Shown piece by piece: positions 12,612-21,681 of a DNA stretch of 64,000 nucleotides (positions are counted from its first letter, which is position 1; each line of letters starts with the position of its first letter). The notes below the pieces were generated by a model. It made no database searches and was not told where the DNA came from. It saw only the letters and a list, made by a program, of their open reading frames with translations. This DNA is from Corynebacterium hylobatis. Its GTDB lineage: Bacteria > Actinomycetota > Actinomycetes > Mycobacteriales > Mycobacteriaceae. The translations under genes were made by a program, and so were the position numbers. The stretch covers positions 124,001 to 188,000 of the forward strand of contig NZ_RXHJ01000007.1 of assembly GCF_003955685.1 (NCBI RefSeq), given 5' to 3'.

Positions 12612-13805
12612 TTAAGCGTGGACGGACTCGAGCTCGGCGGCGACGCGCTGCTCCAGTTCCTCACGGATCGACTCCACCGGGATGCGGTTGATGACCTCGG
12701 AGAAGAACCCACGGATGATCAGGCGGCGTGCCTCGGCCTCGGGGATACCGCGGGCCATGAGGTAGAAGACCTGCTCGTCGTCGAAACGGCCGACGGTGGC
12801 GGCGTGGCCGGCACCGGCGATCTCACCGGTCTCGATCTCCAGGTTCGGGATCGAGTCGGCGCGGGCACCGTCGGTGAGCAGCAGGTTGCGGTTGACCTCG
12901 TAGGTGTCGGTGCCCTGCGCGTTGGCGCGGATGAGCACGTCACCGACCCAGGTGGCGTGGGCGTCCGGGAGATCTGAGCCCGGATCGGCCTGCAGCGCGC
13001 CCTTGTACATGACGTTGGAGCGGCAGTTCGGCACGGAGTGGTCGACGAGGAGACGGTTCTCGAAGTACTGGCCGTCGTCGGCGAAGTAGACGCCGAGCAG
13101 CTCGGCGTCGCCGCCGGGGCCGCTGAAGTCCACGCGCGGGACCATGCGGACGATGTCGCCGCCGAAGGTCGCGGCGTTGTAGCGCAACGTGGCGTCACGG
13201 CCCAGCAGGATGTGCTGGCCGGAGAGGTGGACGGCGCCCTTGTCCCAGTCGGCGTCGACGATGACGGTGAGACGGGCGTTGTCGCCGACGACGAACTCCA
13301 GGTTGTCGGCGTGGGTGCCGGTACCGGTGTAGCGGACAGCGACGACGGCGTCAGCGCCGGCGGCGATGTTGACGGTGGTGGCGCCGAAGGAGGTGACTCC
13401 CTCACCGCGCCCGGTGACGGTCACGACGACCGGCTCGCTGAGGACCGAGTCCTTGGCGACGTCGATGTACGTCGCCTCGGTCATCGAGGTCCAGGCCTGC
13501 GCGGCGACGCGGTCGGTCGGGGCGCCGGCGCGGCCGAGCCGCTCATCGTCCTTGCCCACGGTCTCGACGGTGACGGAACCGGTGGCGGACGACGGGACGT
13601 CGACACGCACATCCTGTTCGACGGCCTCGGCGAACTTGCCGTTGTGCAGGCCGCGGATGCGGCGCAGGGAAATGAAGCGCCAGACCTCGTCCCGCCCGGC
13701 CGGAACCGGGAAGTCCTCCACGTTGAAGGAGGCGAAGACGTCACCCTTGTTGTTGTGCGGGGTGGCGGCGTCGACAGTTGCCTGTCCAGTGGTAGCTGTG
13801 GTCAT
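12612..13805 (-). CDS. sufD: SufD: Fe-S cluster assembly scaffold protein
   Basis: A 397-residue SufD subunit that forms a beta-helix heterodimer with SufB and binds SufC. The C-terminal core is clear: ENRLLVDHSVPNCRSNVMYK, then DANAQGTDTYEVNRNLLL-like sequence (ANAQGTDTYEVNRNLLLTDG), IPNLEIETGEIAGAGHAATV with the conserved His, and FYLMARGIPEAEARRLIIRG. Sequence similarity to SufB in the last 100 residues is expected for the family. The start is ATG 13805, 3 nt after the sufB stop. Confidence 0.95.
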   Translation of the reverse strand: MTTATTGQATVDAATPHNNKGDVFASFNVEDFPVPAGRDEVWRFISLRRIRGLHNGKFAEAVEQDVRVDVPSSATGSVTVETVGKDDERLGRAGAPTDRVAAQAWTSMTEATYIDVAKDSVLSEPVVVTVTGRGEGVTSFGATTVNIAAGADAVVAVRYTGTGTHADNLEFVVGDNARLTVIVDADWDKGAVHLSGQHILLGRDATLRYNAATFGGDIVRMVPRVDFSGPGGDAELLGVYFADDGQYFENRLLVDHSVPNCRSNVMYKGALQADPGSDLPDAHATWVGDVLIRANAQGTDTYEVNRNLLLTDGARADSIPNLEIETGEIAGAGHAATVGRFDDEQVFYLMARGIPEAEARRLIIRGFFSEVINRIPVESIREELEQRVAAELESVHA

Positions 13806-13808
13806 CGG

Positions 13809-15263
13809 TTAGCCCACCGATCCTTCCATCTGCAGTTCAATGAGTCGGTTGAGCTCAAGCGCGTACTCCATCGGCAGTTCCTTGGCGACGGGCTCGACGA
13901 AGCCACGGACGATCATCGCCATGGCCTCCTCCTCCTTGAGTCCACGGGACATCAGGTAGAAGAGCTGGTCCTCCGACACCTTCGACACGGTCGCCTCGTG
14001 GCCGAGGGTGACATGGTCATTACGGATGTCGTTGTAGGGGTAGGTGTCCGAGCGGGAGATGTTGTCCACCAGCAGCGCGTCACACTCGACGTTGGAGTAC
14101 GAGTGGTGCGCATTGGCGTTGACCTGCACCAGACCACGGTAGGCGGAACGGCCGCCACCACGGGCCACGGACTTGGAGACGATGTTCGAGGAGGTGTACG
14201 GCGCCATGTGGGTCATCTTCGCGCCGGTGTCCTGGAACTGACCCTCGCCGGCGAAGGCGACGGACAGGACCTCACCCCTGGCGTGCGGACCGGTCATCCA
14301 CACGGCCGGGTACTTCATGGTCACCTTGGAGCCGATGTTGCCGTCGACCCACTCCATGGTCGCGCCCTCTTCTGCCTTGGCGCGCTTGGTCACCAGGTTG
14401 TAGACGTTGTTCGACCAGTTCTGGATGGTGGTGTAGCGGCAGCGGCCGCCCTTCTTCACGATGATCTCGACCACTGCGGAGTGCAGCGAATCGGACTTGT
14501 AGATCGGGGCGGTGCAACCCTCGACGTAGTGCACGTAGGCATCCTCGTCGACGATGATGAGGGTGCGCTCGAACTGGCCCATGTTCTCCGTGTTGATGCG
14601 GAAGTAGGCCTGCAGCGGGATGTCCACGTGGACTCCCGGCGGGACGTAGATGAAGGAGCCACCGGACCACACCGCGGTGTTGAGTGCGGAGAACTTGTTG
14701 TCGCCGGCCGGAATGACCGAACCGAAGTACTCCTTGAACAGCTCCGGCTGCTCCTTGAGGGCGGTGTCGGTGTCGAGGAAGATGACACCCTGCTCCTCCA
14801 GGTCCTCACGGATCTGGTGGTAGACGACCTCGGACTCGTACTGTGCGGCGACGCCGGCGACGAGGCGCTGCTTCTCGGCCTCCGGGATACCCAGACGGTC
14901 GTAGGTGTTCTTGATGTCCTCGGGCAGGTCCTCCCAGGACTGGGCCTGGCCCTCCGTGGAGCGGACGAAGTACTTGATCGTGTCGAAGTCGATGCCCGAC
15001 AGATCCGCACCCCAGGTCGGCATGGGCTTGCGGTCGAAGGTGTTCAGGGCCTTGAGGCGCTCCTCGAGCATCCACTCGGGCTCGTCCTTCTTGGCGGAGA
15101 TGTCGCGGACGACCTCCTCGTTCAGGCCACGGCGCGCGGATGCGCCGGCCTCGTCGGAGTCGTGCCAGCCGTAGTTGTACGGACCGATCGACTCGATGAT
15201 CTGGTCATCGCTCATCGGGGTCTCCGGCTTGGTCGAACCGGGGTTCTGCGTTGCCTGGGTCAT
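13809..15263 (-). CDS. sufB: SufB: Fe-S cluster assembly scaffold protein
   Basis: A 484-residue SufB, the main scaffold on which the cluster is built with SufC and SufD. Recognisable parts are the N-terminal [58 protein letters not shown] with a conserved Cys, [19 protein letters not shown] with the C-terminal conserved Cys, and [20 protein letters not shown]. No intein is present, unlike some mycobacterial SufB proteins. ATG 15263 overlaps the sufR stop by ATGA and has an AAAGGAGC ribosome-binding site inside sufR. Confidence 0.97.
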   Translation of the reverse strand: MTQATQNPGSTKPETPMSDDQIIESIGPYNYGWHDSDEAGASARRGLNEEVVRDISAKKDEPEWMLEERLKALNTFDRKPMPTWGADLSGIDFDTIKYFVRSTEGQAQSWEDLPEDIKNTYDRLGIPEAEKQRLVAGVAAQYESEVVYHQIREDLEEQGVIFLDTDTALKEQPELFKEYFGSVIPAGDNKFSALNTAVWSGGSFIYVPPGVHVDIPLQAYFRINTENMGQFERTLIIVDEDAYVHYVEGCTAPIYKSDSLHSAVVEIIVKKGGRCRYTTIQNWSNNVYNLVTKRAKAEEGATMEWVDGNIGSKVTMKYPAVWMTGPHARGEVLSVAFAGEGQFQDTGAKMTHMAPYTSSNIVSKSVARGGGRSAYRGLVQVNANAHHSYSNVECDALLVDNISRSDTYPYNDIRNDHVTLGHEATVSKVSEDQLFYLMSRGLKEEEAMAMIVRGFVEPVAKELPMEYALELNRLIELQMEGSVG

Positions 15264-15982
15264 GATCCGCTCCTTTCCTCTGGAAGATTCTCAATGGGTG
15301 TCAACGGGATGTTGGTCGTGCAGATGCCGTGGCCACCGGTGATGGTGGCCAGCGGCTGGACGTGGAGGCCGACCAGGTTCGAGATGATCTCGTGCTCGGC
15401 CTCGCACAGTTCCGGGTGTTCAGCGGCCACATTGGCTACCGGGCAGTGGTGCTGGCAGATCTGGATGCCCGCACCCGCCCGGGTCACGGTTGCGGCGTAC
15501 CCGTGGCGGTCGAAGGCGTCGGCCAGCTCACCGGCCGTGCGCTGGATGGAATTCTCGTCCCCGTCCGCCGGGGTCACCCCCTCGACGATGCGCTGGATGC
15601 GCTTGCGTGCCAGCTTACGGACAGCCTCTTCGCCGCCCGTCTCCCGGAGGGTCTCCAGCGCGTCCACGGCCAACTGGTCGTAGGAGTGGCCGAAGATGGA
15701 ACGCCCCCGGGGGGTGAGCCGGAAGGCCTTGGCGGGACGTCCGCGGGTGGCGGTGGCTGACCGTGGTCTGCGGTCGACCGCCTCCCCCAGGCCCTCTGCC
15801 ACCAGGATGTCCAGGTGCCGCCGGACTCCGGCGGCGGACATGTCGAGGCGGCCGGCGAGCTCGGAGGCCGTGGACGGTCCGTGCTTGAGCAGCATGAGCA
15901 TGATCTGACGACGGGTGTCTCCTTCCACCGATCGGGTTTCGGGAACGGTCGGGTTTCCATGCTCCTGGGATTCTCCGGACAC
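15260..15982 (-). CDS. sufR: SufR: Fe-S-sensing transcriptional repressor of the suf operon
   Basis: A 240-residue regulator. The N-terminal winged helix (about 20-90) includes [20 protein letters not shown] and [15 protein letters not shown]. The C-terminal region carries the cluster-binding cysteines in [18 protein letters not shown] (C-x3-C...C pattern). SufR holds a 4Fe-4S cluster and represses the operon when clusters are sufficient. As the first gene of the operon it would control itself and sufBDCSUT. A palindromic operator candidate lies about 105 bp upstream of its start (16087-16100). The long overlap-coupled arrangement sufR-B-D-C-S-U-T matches M. tuberculosis Rv1460-Rv1466. Confidence 0.93.
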   Translation of the reverse strand: MSGESQEHGNPTVPETRSVEGDTRRQIMLMLLKHGPSTASELAGRLDMSAAGVRRHLDILVAEGLGEAVDRRPRSATATRGRPAKAFRLTPRGRSIFGHSYDQLAVDALETLRETGGEEAVRKLARKRIQRIVEGVTPADGDENSIQRTAGELADAFDRHGYAATVTRAGAGIQICQHHCPVANVAAEHPELCEAEHEIISNLVGLHVQPLATITGGHGICTTNIPLTPIENLPEERSGS

Positions 15983-16086
15983 TGTCGTCTCCTCCTCACA
16001 CTGACTCGGGGTGCTGCCTGATACTCGAATTCGTGGGAGCCACCTGCGGGGATCAGGAAAATCCCCGAGACGGTCCTACTATTCGA

Positions 16087-16100
16087 CAACACTAGTGTTC
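16087..16100 (-). promoter_or_regulatory. SufR operator candidate, palindrome in the sufR promoter
   Basis: AACACTAGTGTT (16088-16099) is a perfect 12-bp palindrome. Including its flanks it reads CAAC-N6-GTTC, one base from the CAAC-N6-GTTG operator described for SufR proteins. On the minus strand a weak -35 (TTAGGG) and -10 (TAGTAG) bracket it with an 18-bp spacer, so a bound SufR would block RNA polymerase. No second copy was seen in the divergent region. Confidence 0.65.
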
Positions 16101-16166
16101 CCTAATTCATTCCCACTGTCCAACCTTGCGAATCCCCGGCGTGTCCGCCGTCGCTGCCCGGGTGGC

Positions 16167-16172
16167 TAGGAT
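16167..16172 (+). promoter_or_regulatory. -10 box TAGGAT, candidate leaderless promoter of mptB
   Basis: TAGGAT ends 6 nt before GTG 16179 (4 nt before an out-of-frame GTG at 16177). It lies about 70 bp from the SufR palindrome, so mptB and the suf operon probably have separate control. Confidence 0.5.
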
Positions 16173-16178
16173 GACCGT

Positions 16179-17861
16179 GTGCACATCAGACGACCGGGGG
16201 TCCTCAGCTCCCTGAGCGCCAGCCTGCCCCGGATGGGATACGCCGGCTCCCGGTCCGCGCTGCTCCACGTCGACCCGGGCGCCGATGACCAGCCCCGCTC
16301 CGGGCGCCTGGGCGTCCGCGAACTCAACCGTTTCCAGGTGCTGCGCTGGATCGGCACCATCGGTGCCCTGCTCATCGGACTCGGCGCGCTGGGGGCCGGG
16401 GCCCTGCCCGTGGTGGGCAACCCCTACTCCTCTTTCCCCGGTGGCACCTTCATGTCCCGGATGTTGCAGACCTCCTCGATCATGGTGCTCGTCGGCGTCG
16501 GCCTGCTCGTGCTGGCCTGGGTGTTCATGGGGCCGTTCGTCGGCGCACCCTACCGCGGCACGGTGCCCGGCCAGGCGACCGTCACATCCTCCCTGATCAA
16601 ACGGACCTTCGCCGCCTGGGTGCTGCCCATCCTGTTCACCGCTCCGCTGTTCACCCAGGACATCTACTCCTATCTGGCGCAGGGCGCGATCGTCGCCCGC
16701 GGGATGGACCCCTACGCCGCGGGGCCGGTGGACCTGCTCGGCACGGAGGACCCGCTGGCCCGCTCCGTGCCGTTCATCTGGTCCCACTCCCCCTCCCCCT
16801 ACGGACCGGTGGCCCTGGGCCTGGCCTCGGTGATCAGTCGCGTCACCGCAGACTCCATCATCATGGGTGTCATCGGCCACAGGCTGATCTCCCTGCTGGG
16901 GCTCATAGCCGCCGGCTGGGCCATCAGCCGCCTGGCACGGCGCTGCCGGGTCAACCCCGTCACAGCGTTGTGGCTGGGCATGCTCAACCCGTTGACGATC
17001 CTCCACCTGATCGGCGGCATCCACAACGAGTCCATCCTGCTCGGCCTCATGCTCGTGGGCATGGAGCTGGGTCTGCGCGGGGTGGACAAGCTCGGGGGGC
17101 GCAACGGCCAGCCGGTGGACACCTCCGCCGGAGCCGGACTCGTCGCGGCCTCGGCGGTGCTCATCGCCGGGGCGGGCATGGTCAAGGTGACCGGTTTCCT
17201 GGCGCTGGGCTTCGTGGGTATGAACCTCGCCCGCCACCTCGTACGGGTCGGGCGCGGCCCGGTCAGCGCCATCGCCGCCGCCGTCGCCGTACAGGTGGTG
17301 CTGCTGGCGGCCGCCATCGCGGCGGTGACCGCGGCGACGGGCATCGGCCTGGGCTGGGTGACGGGCCAGGGCGGGGCGGCGTCGATACGCAGCTGGCTGT
17401 CGATGACCACCGACATCGGCGTGGTCACCGGATTCATCGGCATGCTGCTGGGCCTGGGCGACCACACCGACGCCATGCTCAGCGTCACACGCACCGTCGG
17501 CGTGCTCATCGCCGCCGGCTTTCTCGTGCGCATGCTCTTCGCCACCTTCCGGGGCACGATCCACCCGGTCGGCGGCCTGGGTGTGGCCACCTTCGTGCTG
17601 GTCATCCTCTTCCCCGTGGTCCACCCCTGGTACATGCTGTGGGCCATCGTGCCACTGGCGGCGTGGGCGAACCGCTTCCTGTTCCGCGTCGCCGTGGTCG
17701 CCTACTCCACCTTCTTCTCCTTCACCGTCCTGCCGCGGGGACTGTCCCTGCCACCGGCGACGGTCGGGACGATCTACCTCGGTTCAGTGCTCGCCCTCAG
17801 CGTCGTGATTGCGCTGGGCTGGTGGCTGATGCGGCGCCGCGCGGCCCGTGGCCTACACTGA
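16179..17861 (+). CDS. mptB: MptB-type alpha-1,6-mannopyranosyltransferase (GT-C)
   Basis: A 560-residue polytopic membrane protein, about 13 hydrophobic helices after an N-terminal cytoplasmic stretch of about 50 residues. After helix 3 the first extracytoplasmic loop reads FTQDIYSYLAQGAIVARGMD, with the acidic residue expected in GT-C glycosyltransferases that use polyprenyl-phosphate sugars, followed by DPYAAGPVDLLG. MptB elongates the alpha-1,6-mannan core of lipomannan and lipoarabinomannan precursors from decaprenylphosphoryl mannose. Position supports this: M. tuberculosis mptB (Rv1459c) is likewise divergent from sufR. The start is GTG 16179, preceded by TAGGAT with leaderless spacing. 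Confidence 0.85.
   Translation: MHIRRPGVLSSLSASLPRMGYAGSRSALLHVDPGADDQPRSGRLGVRELNRFQVLRWIGTIGALLIGLGALGAGALPVVGNPYSSFPGGTFMSRMLQTSSIMVLVGVGLLVLAWVFMGPFVGAPYRGTVPGQATVTSSLIKRTFAAWVLPILFTAPLFTQDIYSYLAQGAIVARGMDPYAAGPVDLLGTEDPLARSVPFIWSHSPSPYGPVALGLASVISRVTADSIIMGVIGHRLISLLGLIAAGWAISRLARRCRVNPVTALWLGMLNPLTILHLIGGIHNESILLGLMLVGMELGLRGVDKLGGRNGQPVDTSAGAGLVAASAVLIAGAGMVKVTGFLALGFVGMNLARHLVRVGRGPVSAIAAAVAVQVVLLAAAIAAVTAATGIGLGWVTGQGGAASIRSWLSMTTDIGVVTGFIGMLLGLGDHTDAMLSVTRTVGVLIAAGFLVRMLFATFRGTIHPVGGLGVATFVLVILFPVVHPWYMLWAIVPLAAWANRFLFRVAVVAYSTFFSFTVLPRGLSLPPATVGTIYLGSVLALSVVIALGWWLMRRRAARGLH
17854..17859 (+). promoter_or_regulatory. -10 box TACACT at the end of mptB
   Basis: TACACT spans the last codons and the first base of the mptB stop, and ends 8 nt before GTG 17868 of the ABC ATPase gene. 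It could give the transporter its own leaderless transcript besides read-through from mptB. Confidence 0.45.
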
Positions 17862-17867
17862 ATAACC

Positions 17868-18839
17868 GTGTCTGCAACTTTCGGTGGAGCGTCTGACCCT
17901 CTGGTCGGGCCCGCTCTGGAACTCAGGGACGTGGTCAGGAACTTCGGTGCCACCACCGCCGTCAACGGGATTTCGTTGAGCGCCCGGCGGGGCGAGGTCT
18001 TCGCCCTGCTCGGACCCAACGGCGCCGGCAAGACGACCACGATCGAAATGTGCGAGGGCTTCATCCGCCCCACCTCCGGTGATATCCGCGTGCTCGGACT
18101 TGATCCGGTCACCCAACCGGACGAGGTCCGCCGCCGCATCGGCATCATGCTGCAGGGCGGCGGCTCCTACTCCGGCATCCGGGTGGGCGAGATGCTGCGC
18201 CTCGCCGCCGCCTACAACGACGATCCGCACGACCCCGAGTGGCTCATCGACGTCCTCGGCCTCGAGGGGGTACGCAACACCACCTGGCGGCGCCTGTCGG
18301 GCGGTCAGCAGCAGCGGCTGTCCCTGGCCCTGGCCCTCATCGGTCGGCCGGAGCTGATCTTCCTCGACGAGCCGACCGCCGGGATGGACGCCCAGTCGCG
18401 TCTCGCGGTGTGGGAGCTCATCGACGCCCTGCGTGCCGACGGCGTCACCGTCATCCTCACCACCCACCTCATGGACGAGGCGGAGGCCCTGGCCGACCAC
18501 ATCGTCATCATGGACAAGGGTGAGATCGTCGCGCAGGGCACCCCGGCTGAACTGACCACCAACGGTGAGACCGGCGCCCGGGTGACCTTCGCCACCGACA
18601 GCCCCCTCGACACCGCCCGGGCCGGCCGGGAGATCACCCGCCGCTGCCCCGGTGCCGCCCCCATCGAGGCGATCCGCCCCCTGCACTACTGCCTGTCCAC
18701 CGTCGCCACCCCGGCGCTCATCGCCGCCCTCACCGACGCCGCCGCCGAACAGGACGTGCTCGTCCGACGGCTCGACGTCGACCACCGGAACCTGGAGGAG
18801 GTCTTCCTCGATATCACCGGACGGAATCTGAGGAGCTGA
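17868..18839 (+). CDS. ABC-2 type transporter ATP-binding protein
   Basis: A 323-residue ABC ATPase. Walker A is GPNGAGKTTT (about 49-58), the Q-loop LQGGGSYSG, the signature LSGGQQQRLSLAL, Walker B LIFLDEPTAGMD and the H-loop TTHLMDEAEAL. A C-terminal extension of about 90 residues (from NGETGARVTF to LEEVFLDITGRNLRS) is typical of DrrA-like exporters. The permease starts 1 bp after its stop. The M. tuberculosis homologue Rv1458c keeps this place beside mptB, so export or organisation of a lipoglycan or envelope lipid is plausible, but no substrate is shown. The GTG start is preceded by TACACT. Confidence 0.9.
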   Translation: MSATFGGASDPLVGPALELRDVVRNFGATTAVNGISLSARRGEVFALLGPNGAGKTTTIEMCEGFIRPTSGDIRVLGLDPVTQPDEVRRRIGIMLQGGGSYSGIRVGEMLRLAAAYNDDPHDPEWLIDVLGLEGVRNTTWRRLSGGQQQRLSLALALIGRPELIFLDEPTAGMDAQSRLAVWELIDALRADGVTVILTTHLMDEAEALADHIVIMDKGEIVAQGTPAELTTNGETGARVTFATDSPLDTARAGREITRRCPGAAPIEAIRPLHYCLSTVATPALIAALTDAAAEQDVLVRRLDVDHRNLEEVFLDITGRNLRS

Positions 18840-18840
18840 C

Positions 18841-19626
18841 ATGACCAAAGAAACCATGACCACCACCCGCTTCGCCCCCGGCACCTTCACCCCTGCCCCG
18901 AAACGTGCCTCCGCCGCCCGCATGTTCGCCGCACAGGGCCGGATGGAGACGATCCTGTTCCTGCGGCACGGCGAGCAGCTGCTGCTCAGCGTGATCATCC
19001 CCCTGATCATGCTCGTGGCCACCGCCCGGATGCCCCTGCTGGGTGAGGAGACCACCATCCAGCAGATCCTGCCCATGATCCTGGCGATCGCCACCACCAG
19101 CTCCGGTTTCACCGGCCAGGCCATCGCCCTGGCCTTCGACCGCCGCTACGGGGCCCTCAAGCGCACCGGTGCTTCCGGGGTCCCTGCTTCGACGATCATC
19201 GCCGGCAAGGTCATCGCCGTCGCTGTCATGGCCGGCCTGCAGACCCTCCTGCTGGGCACTGTCGCGCTTGTGCTCGGCTGGCGGGCCGAACCCCTCGGCG
19301 TGCTCCTGGCCCTGGTGGTGCTGTTCATCGGCGTCGCCGCCTTCAGCGCCCTGGGGCTGCTCATGGGCGGGACGCTGAGCTCCGAGCTGGTGCTCGCCCT
19401 CGGCAACCTGATCTGGGTCCTGCTCGTCGGCGTCGTCGGCTGGGTGCTGTGGTCCCAGGGGTTAGACGTGGCCGGTTGGTGGACGCTGGTCCCCTCCGTG
19501 GCACTGGCCTCCGGCCTCACGCTGGCCTTCGACGGCTCGCTGCCCTGGCTGGAGATCCTCGTCCTGCTGGCCTGGGCGGGTGCGGCGTCGGCTGCGGCGG
19601 CGAAATGGTTCCGCTTCGAGGCGTAG
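18841..19626 (+). CDS. ABC-2 type transporter permease
   Basis: A 261-residue membrane protein, partner of the preceding ATPase. An N-terminal cytoplasmic region of about 40 residues leads to six hydrophobic segments: SVIIPLIMLVATARM, a segment around IQQILPMILAIATTSSGF, AGKVIAVAVMAGLQTLLLG, VLLALVVLFIGVAAF, LGNLIWVLLVGVVGWVLW, and LEILVLLAWAGAASAAA. FDRRYGALKRTGASGVP is the cytoplasmic coupling motif of ABC-2 permeases. ATG 18841 follows the ATPase stop by 1 bp with a GAGGAGCTG ribosome-binding site. It corresponds to Rv1457c of M. tuberculosis by position. Confidence 0.88.
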   Translation: MTKETMTTTRFAPGTFTPAPKRASAARMFAAQGRMETILFLRHGEQLLLSVIIPLIMLVATARMPLLGEETTIQQILPMILAIATTSSGFTGQAIALAFDRRYGALKRTGASGVPASTIIAGKVIAVAVMAGLQTLLLGTVALVLGWRAEPLGVLLALVVLFIGVAAFSALGLLMGGTLSSELVLALGNLIWVLLVGVVGWVLWSQGLDVAGWWTLVPSVALASGLTLAFDGSLPWLEILVLLAWAGAASAAAAKWFRFEA

Positions 19627-19683
19627 ATATTCCCCACACCCCACACACCGGATCACTTCTCCGGACCTGCCGGAACACACAGA

Positions 19684-19689
19684 TAGGAT
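19684..19689 (+). promoter_or_regulatory. -10 box TAGGAT, candidate leaderless promoter of ctaA
   Basis: TAGGAT ends 7 nt before GTG 19697. The ATG at 19688 overlaps the box itself and would not be on the transcript, which is why GTG 19697 is taken as the start. A 5-bp hairpin (CCGGA/TCCGG, about 19652-19668) just upstream may end the permease transcript. Confidence 0.55.
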
Positions 19690-19696
19690 GGGTACC

Positions 19697-20671
19697 GTGA
19701 CTGACACCGTGACCGCCACTGACAACCCACGAACCTCCCGCGGACCCTCGGTCCGCCTCCAGCGCATACTGGCCTTCATTCTGCTGCTGGCCCAGGGTGG
19801 CATCACCGTCACCGGCTCGGTCGTGCGGGTAACCGGATCCGGCCTAGGCTGCGACACCTGGCCCAACTGTCACGAGGGTTCGCTGGTACCCGTCGCCGGC
19901 GCCGCCCCGGCCCTCCACCAGGCGATCGAGTTCGGCAACCGCCTGCTCACCTTCGTCCTCGCCGCCATCGCGTTGGCCGTGTTCATCGCGGTGCTCCGGG
20001 CGGGCCGTCGACGAGAAATCAAGGTTTATGCCTTGATTTCTGGTATTGGTATCATCCTGCAGGCCGTCATCGGCGGGGTCTCCGTGCTCCTGGACCTGCA
20101 GTGGTGGGCCGTGGCCATCCACTTCCTGCCGTCCATGGTCCTGGTGTGGATCGCCGCCCTGCTGTACATGCGCCTGGCCGAACCGGACGATGCCCAGCCG
20201 GTGCGGATGTTCCCCGCTCTGATCCGCACGCTCACCGTCGTGGCCGCCGTGGCCCTGGCGCTGGTGCTCATCACCGGCACCATGACCACCGGAGCCGGGG
20301 TGCACTCCGGTGACGCCGGGGTGGGTATGGAGGGCCGCCTGGAGGTGGACATCAAACTGATGGCCTACATCCACGCCAGCGCCATGTACCTCTATCTGGC
20401 CGCCACCCTTGTGGTCACCTGGCTGCTGCACCGCCACAAGGCCCCGGCCGCCGCCCGACAGACCGCCTACGTCCTCATCGCGATGATCCTCGTCCAGTGG
20501 GGCATCGGCCTGATCCAGTTCTACCTGGGTATCCCCCGCTGGACCATCCCCGTCCACATCGCCATGTCCTCGGTCGTGGTGGCCTTCTCCGCCTTCCTCT
20601 ACGCGCACGGTCTGCGCCGCACCAGTTACACCCCACTGCGCGCAAAGGCCGACGCAAACGCACAGCGGTAA
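19697..20671 (+). CDS. ctaA: CtaA: heme A synthase (COX15 family)
   Basis: A 324-residue membrane protein with eight helices in two four-helix halves, each carrying a His pair. Helix 1 ends GSVVRVTGSGLGCDTWPNCH, with the cysteine pair of the first extracytoplasmic loop (Cys-x4-Cys). HQAIEFGNRLLTF carries the first-half His; WWAVAIHFLPSM follows. The second half has YIHASAMYLYLAA and PVHIAMSSVVVAF. CtaA oxidises heme O to heme A for the aa3 cytochrome oxidase. CtaB, which makes heme O, is encoded convergently two genes away, so the two steps flank qor. In M. tuberculosis the homologue Rv1456c has the same neighbours. Confidence 0.93.
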   Translation: MTDTVTATDNPRTSRGPSVRLQRILAFILLLAQGGITVTGSVVRVTGSGLGCDTWPNCHEGSLVPVAGAAPALHQAIEFGNRLLTFVLAAIALAVFIAVLRAGRRREIKVYALISGIGIILQAVIGGVSVLLDLQWWAVAIHFLPSMVLVWIAALLYMRLAEPDDAQPVRMFPALIRTLTVVAAVALALVLITGTMTTGAGVHSGDAGVGMEGRLEVDIKLMAYIHASAMYLYLAATLVVTWLLHRHKAPAAARQTAYVLIAMILVQWGIGLIQFYLGIPRWTIPVHIAMSSVVVAFSAFLYAHGLRRTSYTPLRAKADANAQR

Positions 20672-20672
20672 C

Positions 20673-20678
20673 TAACCT
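20673..20678 (+). promoter_or_regulatory. -10 box TAACCT, candidate leaderless promoter of qor
   Basis: TAACCT begins 2 bp after the ctaA stop and ends 7 nt before ATG 20686. The start ATG 20681, closer to the box and out of frame, is ignored. Confidence 0.45.
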
Positions 20679-20685
20679 GGATGCC

Positions 20686-21651
20686 ATGAAGGCAATCCAG
20701 ATCACTGAAACCGGAGGACCCGAGGTCCTCGTCCTGCGCAACGTCGAGGCGCCGGTCCCGGGCGAAGACGAGGTACTCGTCGACGTCATGGTGGCCGGCG
20801 TCAACTACATCGACACCTACTACCGCGAGGGCGTCTACCACGCCGGACTCCCCTTCATCCCGGGACTGGAGGGCACCGGACGGGTCGTCCACGACCCCCT
20901 GGGCGAGATCGCCGAGGGCACCGTCGTCGCCTGGTCCGAGGCCTTCGGCTCCTACGCCGAGCAGGTGTGCGTCGCCCGTGACCGCCTGGTCGCCGTCCCT
21001 GAGGGCGTGGAGCCGGAGGTGGCGGCCTCCATGCTGCTGCAGGGCATCACCGCCCACTACCTCACCCACGGTGTCTATGACCTGAACGAGGGCGATTCCT
21101 GCCTCATCACCGCCGGTGCCGGCGGCGTGGGCCTGCTGGTCACCCAGATGGCCGCGGCGAAGGGCGCGCGGGTGTTCTCCGTGGTCTCCTCCGACGAGAA
21201 GGCGGAGCTGGCCCGCGAGGCCGGCGCCACGGAGGTCTTCCACTACTCCGAGAACCTCGCGGAGGTCGTGCGCCGCCGCAACGGCGGGGTGGGCGTGGAC
21301 GTCGTCTACGACGGCGTCGGCAGGGACACCTTCGGCGAATCCCTGGAGGCCGTGCGCCCCCGCGGCACCGTCGCCCTGTTCGGTGCGGCCTCCGGGCCTG
21401 TGGAGCCCTTTGACCCGCAGCTGCTGAACACCCACGGCTCAATCTTCCTCACGCGCCCCTCCATCGGCGCCTGGACGTCCGGGGAGGGCGAGTTCCGCAT
21501 GCGCGCCCAGGCAGTCACCCAGGCCATCGTGGACGGGACACTGCAGTTCCGGATCTCCGGTTCCTATGAGCTTGCCGACGCCGCGCAGGCCCACCGCGAC
21601 CTCCAGGCACGAAAAACGACCGGGTCGATTGTCCTGCACGTGCAGGACTGA
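20686..21651 (+). CDS. qor: Quinone oxidoreductase (zinc-independent MDR family)
   Basis: A 321-residue medium-chain reductase. The N-terminal GroES-like domain begins MKAIQITETGGPEVL and contains NYIDTYYREGVY and GLEGTGRV, the QOR-type pattern without catalytic zinc ligands. The Rossmann domain has TAGAGGVGLLVTQMAAAKGA (about 143-162), followed by SSDEKAELAREAGA. It probably reduces quinones or enones with NADPH. The gene corresponds by position to Rv1454c. ATG 20686 fits the leaderless spacing. It converges on ctaB with a 30-bp gap lacking any hairpin. Confidence 0.9.
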   Translation: MKAIQITETGGPEVLVLRNVEAPVPGEDEVLVDVMVAGVNYIDTYYREGVYHAGLPFIPGLEGTGRVVHDPLGEIAEGTVVAWSEAFGSYAEQVCVARDRLVAVPEGVEPEVAASMLLQGITAHYLTHGVYDLNEGDSCLITAGAGGVGLLVTQMAAAKGARVFSVVSSDEKAELAREAGATEVFHYSENLAEVVRRRNGGVGVDVVYDGVGRDTFGESLEAVRPRGTVALFGAASGPVEPFDPQLLNTHGSIFLTRPSIGAWTSGEGEFRMRAQAVTQAIVDGTLQFRISGSYELADAAQAHRDLQARKTTGSIVLHVQD

Positions 21652-21681
21652 CCGCGGTCGTCGATGAGCTGCGCCGGGAGA

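Noticed and set aside
13038..15683. Open frame of 881 codons antisense to sufB and sufD
   Set aside because: Same compositional artefact. The opposite strand encodes recognisable SufB and SufD.
15983..16178. DtxR iron box in the suf control region
   Set aside because: No TTAGGTTAGSCTAACCTAA-like 19-mer is present. The only palindrome fits SufR better.
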